From the NCBI GenBank assembly GCA_036245805.1, contig BTRK01000004.1:20336001-20400000 (forward strand): DNA of 64,000 bases, given 5' to 3'. The stretch's first letter is position 1. Each line of letters begins with the position of its first letter. The notes under the pieces were generated by a model that saw only the letters and a program-made list of their open reading frames with translations, made no database searches and was not told where the DNA came from. Below are positions 1-10,734 of this stretch, in pieces. The position numbers and the translations under genes are program-made. This stretch comes from Pristionchus mayeri. Taxonomy: Eukaryota; Nematoda; Chromadorea; Rhabditida; Neodiplogasteridae.

Positions 1-1518
1 TAGTATCTACTTGGGATAAGTTTGGAAATAAATAGCTTTTGAATGACAATCTTTAATTCGAAACACCTAAACTTGCAAATTTTGGTAAAATTGTGCGCGA
101 ATGGAATTAATAAAAATTCAAATTTCCCACAAGTGGAGTGTTCTTTCTCTCACTTGTTTAATGATAAATTATACCTCCATGAGTGGTAATTGAACGCTCT
201 CTGAAACCTTTATTGAAGCCCTTGTAAATCGCTCGAAACTCCCAACACATTCAGAATCTTAGACGATCTTTAGAGCGGTTTCCAGCTACTCTGACGTCTG
301 TATGCGTGTTTGTACTTTCGGTTTCCCGCTCTTCTAATATCAGTTCCTTCTGGAAGTGTTATTGGAGGCGGAGACAGATTACAGAGATCATTAGTCATAT
401 TAGATAATGATTCTGGTATGAGTCCTTCCTGGTCTTCAATTGCATGTCTAATCTCAACTGTGATGGATCTCGATCGTCCCCAACTCTACTTCTTTCTTCT
501 TCCTTTCACACTCATCAGCCTCTTTCTCTACATTCAAATTCTGATCGAACTCTGCCATAAGAATCGACTCGTCGTCTATGACAGTTTCTTCTATCGAATG
601 ATCTGCAGTCAGGTGAGAAGATTCGAAGTGATCAAGATGATATTGTCCATTCCAGTCCATCTTCGACATCTCCTATGTCATCGTGTACTTCGTCGTTGAG
701 ATTCCTCAGGTTTTCGTGTACTCCGTGTGTAGAATAGCATCATATTCCAAGGATTGGCCCTCGATGTATCCTCTCTTGATGGGAATGAACGGAACTGTGA
801 TTCCTCAACTGATCTATGCTCATACCTATCTCTGCCTCATCGCTCAGGTACGAGTTCCTCTATCATTGTCGATCACACGTTGCCAGTGCCTCGGAGTGAC
901 GATGATGTCCGTCTCTCGGATGCTTCTTATCTGTCATCCCTCCCTTCGACGAACCATCGTAAGTTTAGATGATGACATTGATGAGCAAGGGCTCTTTCAG
1001 TTTCTGAAGAATCTGCACGTACTCGAAGTCATTTTCTGCCACTTGGTTATCCCTATCGCATACGCTTTGTGAGATCTCTTTCAATCCACTTATGTTAGTC
1101 ACTGTTGTTGCAATTCTGGATTCAGAAGAGTTGGTCAAGTTGGCTACGAATCAGTGGCTAACCTTACACTCAGTGAAGTATATCTTTGGTTCCGCTCAAC
1201 ATAGCACCATATCTGGCGTATATTTTGAAAGAGCATTGACGGGGTATATCACCATGCTGTAGAAGTTTGGTTCATTATTCATCTCTGCGAACTAGCACCC
1301 GATCAAACGAATTAATAAAATCTGCACCAAATTTAAATCAGTTCATATTAATATTTTTCGCATAGCCAGCGTGCGCAGTTCAGCTCTACCCTATGGTTTG
1401 AATGTGCATGAACACCCCAAACATATACTAGGAGGTCAGGCATTGATAATGTTTGAGAAGTATCCTTCATGGAAATATTGTGAACCTCCGAAATGCGACA
1501 AAACTTATGTTACAACCT
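1..1518. mobile_element. Mariner-type element (copy A), interrupted by 890 bp of gene DNA
   Basis: Bases 1-197 and 1088-1518 together match, in inverted orientation and with very few differences, the continuous stretch 57241-57868. In that second copy the two halves abut exactly. Here 198-1087 lies between them and carries receptor exons. The right end reads as a 24-base terminal repeat at about 1493-1516 followed by TA at 1517-1518, and the same repeat ends copy B. The form (TA, then GGTTGTAACATAAG) resembles mariner termini. The left end lies outside the window, and no transposase frame is visible in the part seen. Confidence 0.8.
463..1072 (+). pseudogene. Truncated Srv-like serpentine chemoreceptor inside copy A
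   Basis: Four exons with good splice sites (463-612, 656-847, 887-958, 1001-1072) join in frame to about 161 residues. They cover transmembrane segments 1 to about 4 of a nematode seven-pass chemoreceptor. Seen: an N-terminal hydrophobic stretch LYFFLLPFTLISLFLYI, an exon with IPQVFVYSVCR, and the motif after TM3 ending LLICHPSLRR, which suits the Srv/Srg group. Full receptors have about 330 residues, and this one stops with TGA at 1070-1072, 15 bases before the flanking element sequence resumes. It is therefore a gene fragment carried within a transposon, not a working receptor. The class call (Srv against Srg) is by motif only. Confidence 0.65.
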
Positions 1519-2162
1519 AATAACTGTTCTCGAGTGAAATTTACTTCCGTACTTACATAAAAGTTGCACGATTCACTCGCACAAAGCATCTTGTGTAAAC
1601 CTGCGAGCTTCTAAGTATTTTGGATGCTCACAAAGGAGAAGGAGAAGTCACGAGGAGAGGGCAGGTTGTCTACTCCTCCCTTTTCTTCGAAGTCCTGCTC
1701 TTCTCTCGCAAGAATGAATATGTCCGTAGCTAGTCAACAGTGGCTCAATCGACTCGCTTACAACGGATCACTTGGAGTAAGACATGTTTTTGTTATCTAG
1801 GATTGTAAAAAATGTCAAGGTGCTCACGATCCTCACAGTCCCTATCTGCATCTTCGAGCTGATTGTTTTGATAAAAAGAAGGCGCAAAGGAAAGGTGATC
1901 GGGTTCTGTGAAAATGTGAGAGGCTCTTGCACATCTCTTCGCAATATCGCAAATCACGACGAGGAGAGCGGAGATTGCAGTGCGTGCTAATCTTATCGAT
2001 GTCTTACCGCGGTAGAACAAGCGAATGTATTGCACCTTTGAGAAGAATGAGCATGATAAAGCCATGGACGCGTGAAATGGTAGTTATTATCCATTGAGCT
2101 CCAGTTCTAATTAGGGAATATGCCGCAGTCTCACAATCGGATTGTCTCCAATGGCGCAAATG
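1519..2162. other. Intergenic stretch, possible receptor relic
   Basis: No convincing gene. A plus-strand stretch at about 1714-1990 encodes one hydrophobic segment (VLTILTVPICIFELIVLI) preceded by a short methionine-initiated frame at about 1714, but the two can only be joined across 24 bases. It could be a decayed transmembrane-gene piece. The rest shows nothing recognisable. Confidence 0.25.
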
Positions 2163-4791
2163 CTATAGCACGCGTGTCGCGTAAGGATCGAATAAAATCC
2201 AAGAGTGGTTGGCACATAATCTGACCCCCGCTTCTTTTTACATTTTTCGATAGTCCTTAGGGTCCCTCACAACGTAGCGGAGAGAGTTTTGGTCGAAACT
2301 CATTTTCAACGACGTCAGACGTCGTCAAACTTTGTGAAGGTCTAAAAATGCGAACTTTGAAGACCTGTAGTAATTCAGAGGGAATTATATGGGCTCAACT
2401 TAGTACGCGAATTCGTTCATATGATCAGGCTGAATACGCCAGAGGTTATAGATCACTGATTATTTTGTTATTATTTTCGTAAATCGATTAAAATTATTGA
2501 TTTTCACCACATATTATTCCTAGAAAATGTTTTTAGCTCAATCGATAGAGCTCGAAAAGACGAATCGAATGGTATGCTGTTCTCATATGCTCCCGAAGTG
2601 AGAAAGATGTAAAAATCGCGTTTTAGGATTTTTCCGACCCCAGCGTGAGTGACCCATCTCTTGATCTACTCCCATGTCTCGCCTCACTGAGCGATTTTAT
2701 GTTTGTGTGATGATCAATAATGGTTGTCTTGTTATCAAATTGATACTCTAGCTTGTTTTAATGAATTATTTATAATCATAGAGTAGCAGGACATTATTAA
2801 TTAATTGATAATCAAGATTATCACATTATGAGCAACAATAAAATAACGAAATTATTAGAAGAGGCATAGTTTTCACAGGTAAATCTCTTCGTATTCTTCT
2901 CCAATTACCCTACTGATAAATTCGTCTTCGTGTTCTCGTGCAATGTCAGTCTCGTCCTCTTCACCCCCATTCTCTCCCTCGTCTCCCTCATCTCCCTCTC
3001 CCTCGTCCCCGAAGACATCGTCGTCCAGTTCCGATTCCTCCGACTCTTGGATGACCTTCCTCTTCCTCGTTCCTCCACTCGTCGAACGGACACTTGATCT
3101 TGTTCGAGTGCTCTTCTTGGCTGGCTTCGGTGCAGTCTTGGATGCCTTGGATGTACTCGCCCTCGGACCTGAAACAATATCAATTATTATCTAAATCTCT
3201 GAATCAGAATCATCGTACCGCTGACCTTTCGAGGCGTGAGAAGAGTGAAGTCAGTTGTTTCTCTGACGGAATCTTGTCGAAATCGAGTAGGTAGCGAGTA
3301 CCAGTCTGATCCGACAGATCCTTCGCCTCTTCCAGTGCCTTCCTCATGAAAGAAGCTTCGGCTCTTCTGGGTGGAACGAGTGCTCATTGGGCGTAGAAGT
3401 ACTTCTCGGCTGCATCCTTCGCCTTCTTGTCGAGTCCACGAGTGGCGTACGACGACATGTGAGCCCATCCCTTGCAATGATCTGAAATGCAATTAGATTC
3501 GAGAGTTCGTCAGAACCGTATTTCTCTTCGCTGTTCCCCACTGCTTCAACTTGCTCAGTCACTGCTATCGTCGCCGCTTCCCTTGTCTCGATGAGTTCGT
3601 TGAACTTGTCAATGACTTGATCCGTCATCGACTCTTTCTTCAATTCGAATCGATGATCCCCTCTGATCTCGTGCTCGATCAACCAGCGCGTCGTCCGATA
3701 TTGCTTAGTGCATCCCAAAATCGAGCAGTGGTACATGTCCTGAATGAAAATCAATATTTACTCAATGAGAAAGAAGACTCACGTCATGATCAATCGCTTC
3801 CTCTTCCTCCTCCGCAGTCCTCTTCTCCTTCTCATTCGAATCGAGTGATGCCCAGAAATCGTCGTCGTCTAAGTGTCCTCCCTTATCCACGATGTCGAGT
3901 ACACAATTGAGGATTGGGAGAGCCTCCTTCTTCGTGAGATGTCCTTCCCCAATCCCATACTGTCGCCGGCAGCTAACCCCTTCCGCCACAGAATGACCGC
4001 TTCCCTGGCCCTCTCCCTCTCTCAGCCTCCTCCAATGCAATCGATGGTGAAGAGAGGCAGGGAAGAGCTCAGTGATTTATCGCAAAAGTCACGTACTCAA
4101 TCTTGTACCTGAGCTGTACCTTATTGCAGATATTATGTGAGAAGGGTGCCGATTAAATGCCATTTCCTTGATTTCCTGGTTAAGAAATATGAATATTATA
4201 GTGGAACTACTATGTAAATGTCTCAATAATCTTAGATAATGATACGGAATTGAAATACAAACATAAAATCGCTCAGTGAGGCGAGACATGGGAGTAGATC
4301 AAGAGATGGGTCACTCTCGCCGGGGTCGAAAAAATCTTAAAACGCGATTTTGACATCTTTCTCACTTCGGGAGCATATGAGAACAGCATGCCATTCGATT
4401 CGTCTTTTCGAGCTCTATCGATTGAGCTAAAAACATTTTCTGGGAATAATATGTGGTGAAAATCAATAATTTTAATCGATTTACGAAAATAATAACAAAA
4501 TAATCAGTGATCTATAACCTCTGGCGTATTCAGCCTGATCATATGAACGAATTCGCGTACTAAGTTGAGCCCATATAATTCCCTCTGAATTACTACAGGT
4601 CTTCAAAGTTCGCATTTTTAGACCTTCACAAAGTTTGACGACGTCTGACGTCGTTGAAAATGAGTTTCGACCAAAACGCTCTCCGCTACGTTGTGAGGGA
4701 CCCTAAGGACTATCGAAAAATGTGTTCTCCCAATTTTCGACATTTCGAATGTGCCAAGGTCTATTCGATCCTTACGCGACACACGTGATAG
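2163..4791. mobile_element. DNA element with about 540 bp inverted arms enclosing a gene
   Basis: The stretch 2163-2708 is repeated as its reverse complement at about 4256-4791 with high identity along the whole length. The outer ends both start near CTAT and carry GTAAGGATCGA (2181-2191, and inverted at 4765-4775). Between the arms lies about 1.55 kb with a multi-exon gene-like region on the minus strand. Long arms around a gene suggest a fold-back or long-TIR DNA transposon. No DDE-type motif was recognised inside, so the internal gene may be captured or may be an unrecognised mobility protein. A mariner begins only 13 bases beyond the right end. Confidence 0.75.
2873..4103 (-). pseudogene. 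C2H2-like zinc-finger protein within the long-arm element
   Basis: Minus-strand exons join across short introns. One exon ends in an acidic run EEEEEAIDHD. The next (from 3751 downward) begins DMYHCSILGC and has a Cys-x4-Cys ... His-x5-His spacing that suits one zinc finger. It continues with an alpha-helical segment and then WAHMSSYATRGLDKKAKDAA. An in-frame TGA follows near 3386-3388, after FYAQ. Coding character continues on both sides of it, ending in a Ser/Arg/Lys-rich and then acidic tail with a stop at 2873-2875. The true start is unclear because the open frame begins without an ATG near 4103. I do not recognise the family. The in-frame stop and uncertain phase near 3235 suggest decay or a missed splice. 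A role in moving the element is possible but unproven. Confidence 0.45.
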
Positions 4792-4804
4792 GTTCGAGCT
4801 ACTA

Positions 4805-6043
4805 TTGGGGTGTCCGGAAAGTTCGTATAATATTTTGTTTTTATTTTTATTCAATGCTTTACAATTCTCAGTGACCAATGTATGTCCCCTTCTTTCTCAC
4901 TACCTCCCTCCAGCGATTGGGCAGGGTCTCGATTCCTCTCTTCCAGAATGCGGGTTTCTTCGAGACCGCCCAGTTCACGAAAGCCCTCACAACTTCATCT
5001 CGATTCTTGAACTTCTTTCCTTTGCAGAAGTGAGAGAGAGCGGAAGCAGTGGTAGTCGCATGGGGAGAGATCCGGGGAATACGGTGGATGGGGAATCCTC
5101 TCGATCTTCAGCTCGTCCATTTTCTTCTGGGTCATCTTCGCTCGATGTGGGCGAGCATTGTCCATCAGAAGAAGAATTTTGCCCTGGTTCAGGAGTTTGG
5201 GAGGGACTCTGATCGCGACATCTTCCAGTTGTTCAGAGAAGAGGTCGGCATTGATGCTGGTGCCAGGGGCGAGGATCTCCCAGTAGATGGGACCGAGCAC
5301 TGAGAAGAAGAAGCAGAGGAGTTCCTTCTTTCCGTGCTCTTCCTTCTTCGGGACGGTCGTGGGCTTCTCATCTGCATCCACCCATTGCAGTCTCCTCACA
5401 GGGTTATCGTACGTGATCCACTTCTCATCTGTAGCGATGATGGAATTGACCCATCGAAGATTGGATCTACGATGGAGTAATTCCCGACAGACTTGAACAC
5501 GATTTTTCAGCTGTTCGTGGGAGAGGTCATGGGGAATCACTTGTGGGAGTTTCGGCTTCTTCCCAGATCGATGGAGGATATCGGACACCGTTGATCTGGG
5601 AGTACCAGTTTCCTTCTTCAACTCACGCACACTGGCCATGGGCTAGCGCTTCAGTGTGCGGAGAACGAGAGGCTGATCGAGGGAGGGAGGGCGTCCAGAG
5701 CGGGGTTGATCATCGAGACCAAACTCCCCATTCTTGAAGCGGGAGAACCACTTATAGCAGAAGGGTATGGAGGGGGCGTCAGCTCCTTCCGACTCGGCCA
5801 GGGCAGAGTGGGCCTCCTTCACGGATCGGCCAAGACGGTAGTAATGAAGTAAAACTGCTCGGAGGTAGAGATGGGAGTCCATCACAAGAATCAATGTAGC
5901 AACTAGGAGACTGATTAAATCCTCTCACTACTCAACGTCAGAATGATGCAATACATTGTTGACAAACAGATTGCGCAATCACTGCATTTTATCGCGAACT
6001 GACTTTTTTCCGAAGCATTATACGAACTTTCCGGACACCCCAA
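4805..6043 (-). mobile_element. Mariner transposon, nearly complete
   Basis: The element is 1,239 bp, flanked by TA at 4803-4804 and 6044-6045. Its terminal inverted repeats of about 27 bases match at every position read: TTGGGGTGTCCGGAAAG continuing to 4831, and the reverse complement at 6017-6043. The size is typical of mariners. The transposase lies on the minus strand with two frame lesions described separately. Identical termini with few coding lesions point to a recent insertion. Confidence 0.93.
4868..5882 (-). pseudogene. Mariner transposase (DD34D), one stop and one frameshift
   Basis: The protein starts at ATG 5882. The N-terminal helix-turn-helix region includes YKWFSRFKNGEF and DDQPRSGRP. 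The catalytic domain shows the mariner signatures TDEKW (first Asp), LLLMDNARPH (second Asp) and YSPDLSPCDYH (third Asp in the DD34D arrangement). A TAG at 5643-5645 breaks the frame after LRTLKR, with the same frame resuming at once. Near 5030 the frame shifts by one base, after which the usual C-terminus (NWAVSKKPAFWKRGIE) continues in another frame to TGA at 4868-4870. The original length of about 338 residues suits the family. As it stands it cannot encode an active enzyme without recoding. Confidence 0.9.
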
Positions 6044-6929
6044 TACAATTGGACGAATATCTGCTTTTTCCTTATTATATCTGCAATTGATGAGCATAAT
6101 CTGTCTTCCCCCGTAACTTCCAGTAAAGATCAAGAAAATAGGTTGCGTAGAGTAAATGAATGATTTCTGATCAACGATAAGACCGAATCATCTTTTTTCC
6201 TGCTAATTTGTAGGCACTGACTCATGAAATATTAATGATCATGGTGGGAAATTTGACAAAACGTCGAGACAATCACTAGTGAAACTACTCTCCTTCCTAT
6301 GCATTTGCAAAGGTGTGAAGCACTATGAATAAACATTCTTTCTCACCCCTCAACATTCTCTGTCCTTCGTCATTCCGTCGTCAAACCTATGCGAAAATAG
6401 AAAAGCTTTCACTATGACATTCGTCATCTCAATAGGTTCTAAGATATATGACTAATATGCGTAGGCTTGAGGCGCTAAAACGTTTTCATGCCTTGCTCAA
6501 TAACATTGCAAATGATATTTTCATTATTTCCATCGCCTTTATCAAAAATCTACAAAATAATGGAATACTCCCACGCTACACATCGATGATGGGGTTCGAC
6601 GACTTGAACGTTAGAAGGCCGGGCCTGAAATTATGGACTTGTGTATCGCTATGGGAATGAAATCTGAGGTACCTTTTCTGGAGATCGACGAGGAAGGAAC
6701 GTCGATGGGAAGCCTTGCGAATGTTAGGAGACGACGATCGCTGTGACGAAATTGACGGAAGACCTCAATGACAACGACTATCTCGAGTCAGATCACTTTC
6801 TCTCACCGAAACTGCACGTGAGCACTCGAAAGATGGCGCAGATTTGATCGATGCACTCGATACACTCCTCCAGGAACATGAATCGACTGCTAGAACTACT
6901 GTAACTTCGGTGTTACCGTAACTGGCAAC
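6044..6929. other. Intergenic, short open stretches only
   Basis: Several short plus-strand frames are open between 6448 and 6920, for example one containing EVPFLEIDEEGTSMGSLAN and another with DALDTLLQEHES. I could not connect them into a gene with convincing splice sites. They may be the 3' end of an unrecognised gene, or chance. Confidence 0.3.
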
Positions 6930-7208
6930 TTACAGAACGAGAAGGAGCACGATGATGATTGCGAGTGGAATGGAAGTGAGAATGAGTCGAATTACGTTCA
7001 CTGCCATCAAAGGAAGAAGAGAAGGGTGGAGGAGGGTTGAGACTGGAGACTCACTGCAGATATTGAGGTAAACACGAGTGATGGACAGGAAAGGAGTTGA
7101 ATAAGGGAAAACGTGATAGAGGAGGACGTCATCCATCGTCCACTCTTCACAGAATCTCTTTCGATACTGAGCAGAGAGCGAGACCTTTCCGCTCCTTGGC
7201 CTACGCAT
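6930..7208 (-). CDS. Small membrane protein with C-terminal hydrophobic segment
   Basis: Two exons join across a short intron (donor GTGAGT near 7050, acceptor GATGGCAG just upstream of the last exon). The product is about 74 residues. It opens MRRPRSGKVSLS, has a soluble middle part, and ends in a strongly hydrophobic tail, LTSIPLAIIIVLLLVL, directly before the stop TAA at 6930-6932. That topology suggests a tail-anchored protein. It is the first of a run of small membrane-protein genes in this cluster. No family was recognised. The start ATG at 7206-7208 was chosen because the longer open frame upstream looks non-coding. Confidence 0.45.
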   Translation of the reverse strand: MRRPRSGKVSLSAQYRKRFCEEWTMDDVLLYHVFPYSTPFLSITRVYLNICSESPVSTLLHPSLLPLMAVNVIRLILTSIPLAIIIVLLLVL

Positions 7209-7503
7209 GATAACAGAGGAAATGTAGTGGAGATAGTGGTAATGGAAGGAGAGGAGAGAGAAGACAGAGATGAGATGATGAGTGATGGAAGAAGGAAACG
7301 GTAGATGGACGAATATATGGCCAATACAGAAGGAGATGAGGAAGTATTGCTCATATATTTGCAGTGGAAAGATGTTTGAGATGTGAAAGGAAGACAAACG
7401 AGAGTACAATCGTTTTTTCACGCAGCCCTCCGGATAGAAAATGACTCATTTTATTATTGCAAAATGGTACATAAGTTCAATTACATAATATGAGGAATTA
7501 TTT

Positions 7504-7880
7504 TCATGTAATGGCGATGATTGCGAGTGGTCGAGGAGGATCGGCAGTCTCTTCTTTAGATCGATGAAAGAATCTGATCAGTCTCTGCTTAATGACCCTC
7601 TCATTGGGGATCCACCAGAGACTACTGAAAGAATACTTATTACTCATCGAAAACGCGTTCGCATGCTATAACTTTCAGTAAAAATCGTTATTTTTCACAT
7701 TCAGTTCAAGCGATATTAGTAAAATAGGAATTTTACGGATTGTTAATGCTACTGAAAATCGTTTAGCACTCATTGAAAAATGACAATGTGATAAGCAAAA
7801 ATGATAACTCACTAGCAGCATCCCACCACGGCGAAGCAGAAGAATGCAAATCCTGCGATGTAGTGACCGAGTAGGACCAT
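7504..7880 (-). CDS. Small single-pass membrane protein, 62 residues
   Basis: Exon 1 (7813-7880) encodes MVLLGHYIAGFAFFCFAVVG and is spliced (GTGAGT donor, CTTTCAG acceptor) to exon 2 (7504-7624), giving 63 codons including the stop. One N-terminal hydrophobic segment ending in two Cys is followed by a basic, presumably cytoplasmic tail with WWIPNERVIKQ and a Pro-rich end. The intron splits the codon just after the membrane segment, as it does in the neighbouring small genes. That shared layout argues for a local gene family. Function unknown. Confidence 0.55.
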
Positions 7881-8153
7881 TCTAGATTCACTTGTGAGAG
7901 AAAGAGTGGCGGGAAACCTCTCGTGTAAAGAGAAACGACGCCATGCTTCCCGAAACTACAAATTTTCGAGCAATCGATTACTTCCAAAAGTCTTCTCATC
8001 ATAGAGTACATTCCATAACCCTTCATTTATATTTCCCGAAAGTGATATTGTCCATGCATTTGTAAGGGGACCGACGGTCCAATGTCAACATATTGAAGTC
8101 TCATTTTTACTTTGAATGAATTGTATCAATATTGGAAAGATAGCAAGGTAATC

Positions 8154-8388
8154 TCAGATGCGATTGAAGTTGTCCGTCGTCATCTTCGACATTGGAGTAA
8201 CTGTGACTGCATTCACTGAAGTGGTTGGGACAGACTGACGAAGGGAGAAGGAGCCGAGACGAGTGTACGGAAGGAGAATGTGACTGAAGAGAGTAGATAT
8301 TTGACACAGAAGAGTGGACTTACAACAGGAGAAAGGAGGTCATCATTAGTCCGAACATCACACACATTATCACGTAGCCAAGATGCAT
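8154..8388 (-). CDS. Small single-pass membrane protein, 64 residues
   Basis: Exon 1 (8324-8388) starts MHLGYVIMCVMFGLMM and is joined by a 40-base intron (GTAAGT to CTCTTCAG) to exon 2 (8154-8283). The combined frame is exactly 65 codons with the stop. An N-terminal signal-anchor is followed by a Ser/Thr/Val-rich tail, ending KMTTDNFNRI. The size, exon number and intron phase (codon split after two bases, near the end of the membrane segment) match the gene at 7504-7880. No known family. Both exons are too short to stand out as open frames alone. Confidence 0.5.
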
Positions 8389-8695
8389 TTCTGTTCTGTA
8401 TCACAGATTTGCTGAAACTGAAATTATAGAAGGGATAGACGTTCGACTAATAGCAACGAAGACTAGACTGGAGAAAGAGGGAAGGACTGTGTGAAAGAGC
8501 AGAAAAAGGGGAAGAATGAGAAGTAGAATAGAGGGAGACTCAAACTCCTTTCACTCACTCCCATCGATAAACAGAGCAAGATTCAACTACAACTTTATCA
8601 TTGAGACACGGAACGAAGTTGCCGTTCAGTAAAATAGATACATTGAGCGAAAAAATAAGTACAAACAAAGAAGGAGCTCCAGAGGATGATAGTGG

Positions 8696-9369
8696 TTAAA
8701 ATTCGAAGTTGGAGGGCGCAGTGGTTTGCTGTGGCACAGGTTGTACTTGAACGACCGAAGGAGAGGAGGGAGATTGGTCGGAGGAGAGAGAAGATCGACG
8801 GACGAGGATGCAGTAAGTACACGCGAAGAAGACCAGCACGAATCTGCAGATGGTTAAAGGGGTGCTCCGGGGAATGAATTCCAGGGAGTCCCACAACGAA
8901 AATTCTGCGCTCTCGATGGGAAACTGTAGCGAATTCACACCAAGAAAGTTTCCATAAATAAGAAGAGCGAGTGAAACATAAACGAACAAGCCACTACCCT
9001 GCGCTGTCAATGAACTTTGCGCGTATGCAAATAGCCACAGAGGCATCTGTGGAACTTCGTACAAAGTGATTTCTGATCGGGTGAGTAGCCTCTACAATAT
9101 CCGCACTACCACTTTGGTGGCTGAACATTCCCCAGAGCACTCCTTTAAGTCTCTTCTCTTTGTTTCAGGCCTTATTATTTGCAGAATGATAATACCTAGA
9201 TATACATAACATAGGGAAATAGTTGCACTAGAAACTCAAATTTTTGACGTGGACGTGAATAAATCATATAAATGAAGCAATGAAATAGATCTTCTCACGT
9301 CATGGGCGGCACAATGCAGACTGCAAGGACGGGCAGAAGAGTTCCGGGGAAGGAATCGGAGGAAGACAT
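8696..9369 (-). CDS. Small protein with two membrane segments, model uncertain
   Basis: The 3' part (8696 to about 9064) has one hydrophobic stretch GLFVYVSLALLIYG and, after a likely intron with acceptor CATCTGCAG, a second, LVFFACTYCILV. A Ser/Pro/Gln-rich tail follows, ending TTAPSNFEF. Upstream, 9299-9369 encodes a signal-like start MSSSDSFPGTLLPVLAV with a good GTGAG donor, but its phase does not join simply to the downstream frame. The exons may belong to one gene with a missed small exon, or to two genes. It lies in the run of small membrane-protein genes. Family unknown. Confidence 0.4.
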
Positions 9370-9678
9370 GGAAAAGGAAGTGAATGGAAGGAAGCAATCA
9401 CGGGACTCCCGCAGGGTATTGTAGTCGATTGTCTTCTTCCAATTCAAATCCTCCTTTTTCAAGGCGTCTGAAGGCAGAATGTAGCGGCGATCTGTGGAAG
9501 AAGGGGGTAAATTCTGCCGTAAACACCCTCGACCTACTAGTAGTGCATCGAGTGATGTGATAGAGATGTACGACAATATCTCTAGTTTATCCATGGGAAT
9601 CACACAATGGATGAGTTGCTAGGGTGAGGGGGAATCAGATGAAAAGGGGGATGGGAAAGAAGGGGACGAAGGAGAAGA

Positions 9679-10425
9679 CTACAGCATCTGCTCGTTTTCC
9701 CGCTCGACGACTACGACCACTTGCTGAAATGAATGCGCATTTGCAGTTTCATTAGACATCGAAATGCAGCCATTGATTCCTTGTAGTTTCCACGCAGAAA
9801 TAGGCGTAAAAACCCTCTAAACCCAATTTGAAAGTCTGCTCCTTACCTGGACTCCGCTCACTCGTGGTTCCACAGTCGTCACCACAGTATTCTTCTTCTC
9901 CACCAGTGCCATCTCATTCTCCCACTCTGCTATTGACTCGGAGATTGAGGGCCGAGTATGCATCTGGAAGACTACCGTAATACGTGCACGACAATGGCTA
10001 CCGTACCTCATCAGGCGTGGTGATGACAGTGGTCGCCTTGCGGGAAGGGCGACGAGATCGTCGACGACGCGTGCAGCAAGTGTCCACTGGCTGCAGCCGA
10101 ATCTCCTGGTCGTAAGAACTGCAGGAGGAGGAATCGAGGATAGAAAGTAATTGCTTAGAGCTGTACAAACTCTAAATTCTGAAGTCTATTCATTATATTT
10201 CTTGCACACATCCAACGATCAAAATTTAGCGATAAATATCAGGATGGCTGACGACTGTTCATCTGGGTCGTAATCGAGTCCACAGCAGTAGTACATTCCA
10301 GCGACGGCGGCAATGATCACTCTGAGAAAGGAGGGAATGATTAGGGAAGAGAAGGAGAAAGGGACTCACGCGATGATAATGGCCAATCCCGCGATGATTC
10401 CTCCAATCTCATCAGGGGAAAGCAT
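9679..10425 (-). CDS. Single-pass membrane protein with basic cytoplasmic tail
   Basis: At least five exons. Exon 1 (10370-10425) encodes MLSPDEIGGIIAGLAIIIA. Exon 2 continues the membrane segment, VIIAAVAGMYYCCG, and then acidic DYDPDEQ. Exon 3 carries a cluster of Arg (CCTRRRRSRRPSRK). Exon 4 has IAEWENEMALVEKK. A short last exon ends VVVVVERENEQML, with the stop at 9679-9681. The protein has about 145 residues, with one transmembrane helix followed by a juxtamembrane Tyr-Cys-Cys. The last motif recurs in the divergently transcribed gene starting at 10735. The donor of exon 2 is not certain. Function unknown. Confidence 0.55.
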
Positions 10426-10734
10426 TGGAAGAGGAGAGGAAGGACGGAGGAATCGAACTATCTCGAAGGGATGAATCCACTTGGACTGACGACACTTTCA
10501 GTTCTCAATCATCTCCATTTCTCTACCTCTCACATGAGATTTTTTTCCACTGCCTTTCTCAGATAATCTCATCGATTCTCGTCTGCGTGGAAAGGTCAGC
10601 ATGACAATAGACGGCGTTCTGTTGATATGCGAGATGAGAAAGGGAGAAGCTGTGCTTTCAATCAGCTTATGAGATTGAGTTTCGTCTGGCACTTCAATCG
10701 ACCCACCGCAGTGTTTTCTCAGTGCTAGATTTCC

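Noticed and set aside
3187..3492. 101-residue minus-strand frame within the long-arm element
   Set aside because: A different frame from the one that keeps the zinc-finger exon phase. It overlaps the better-supported coding frame.
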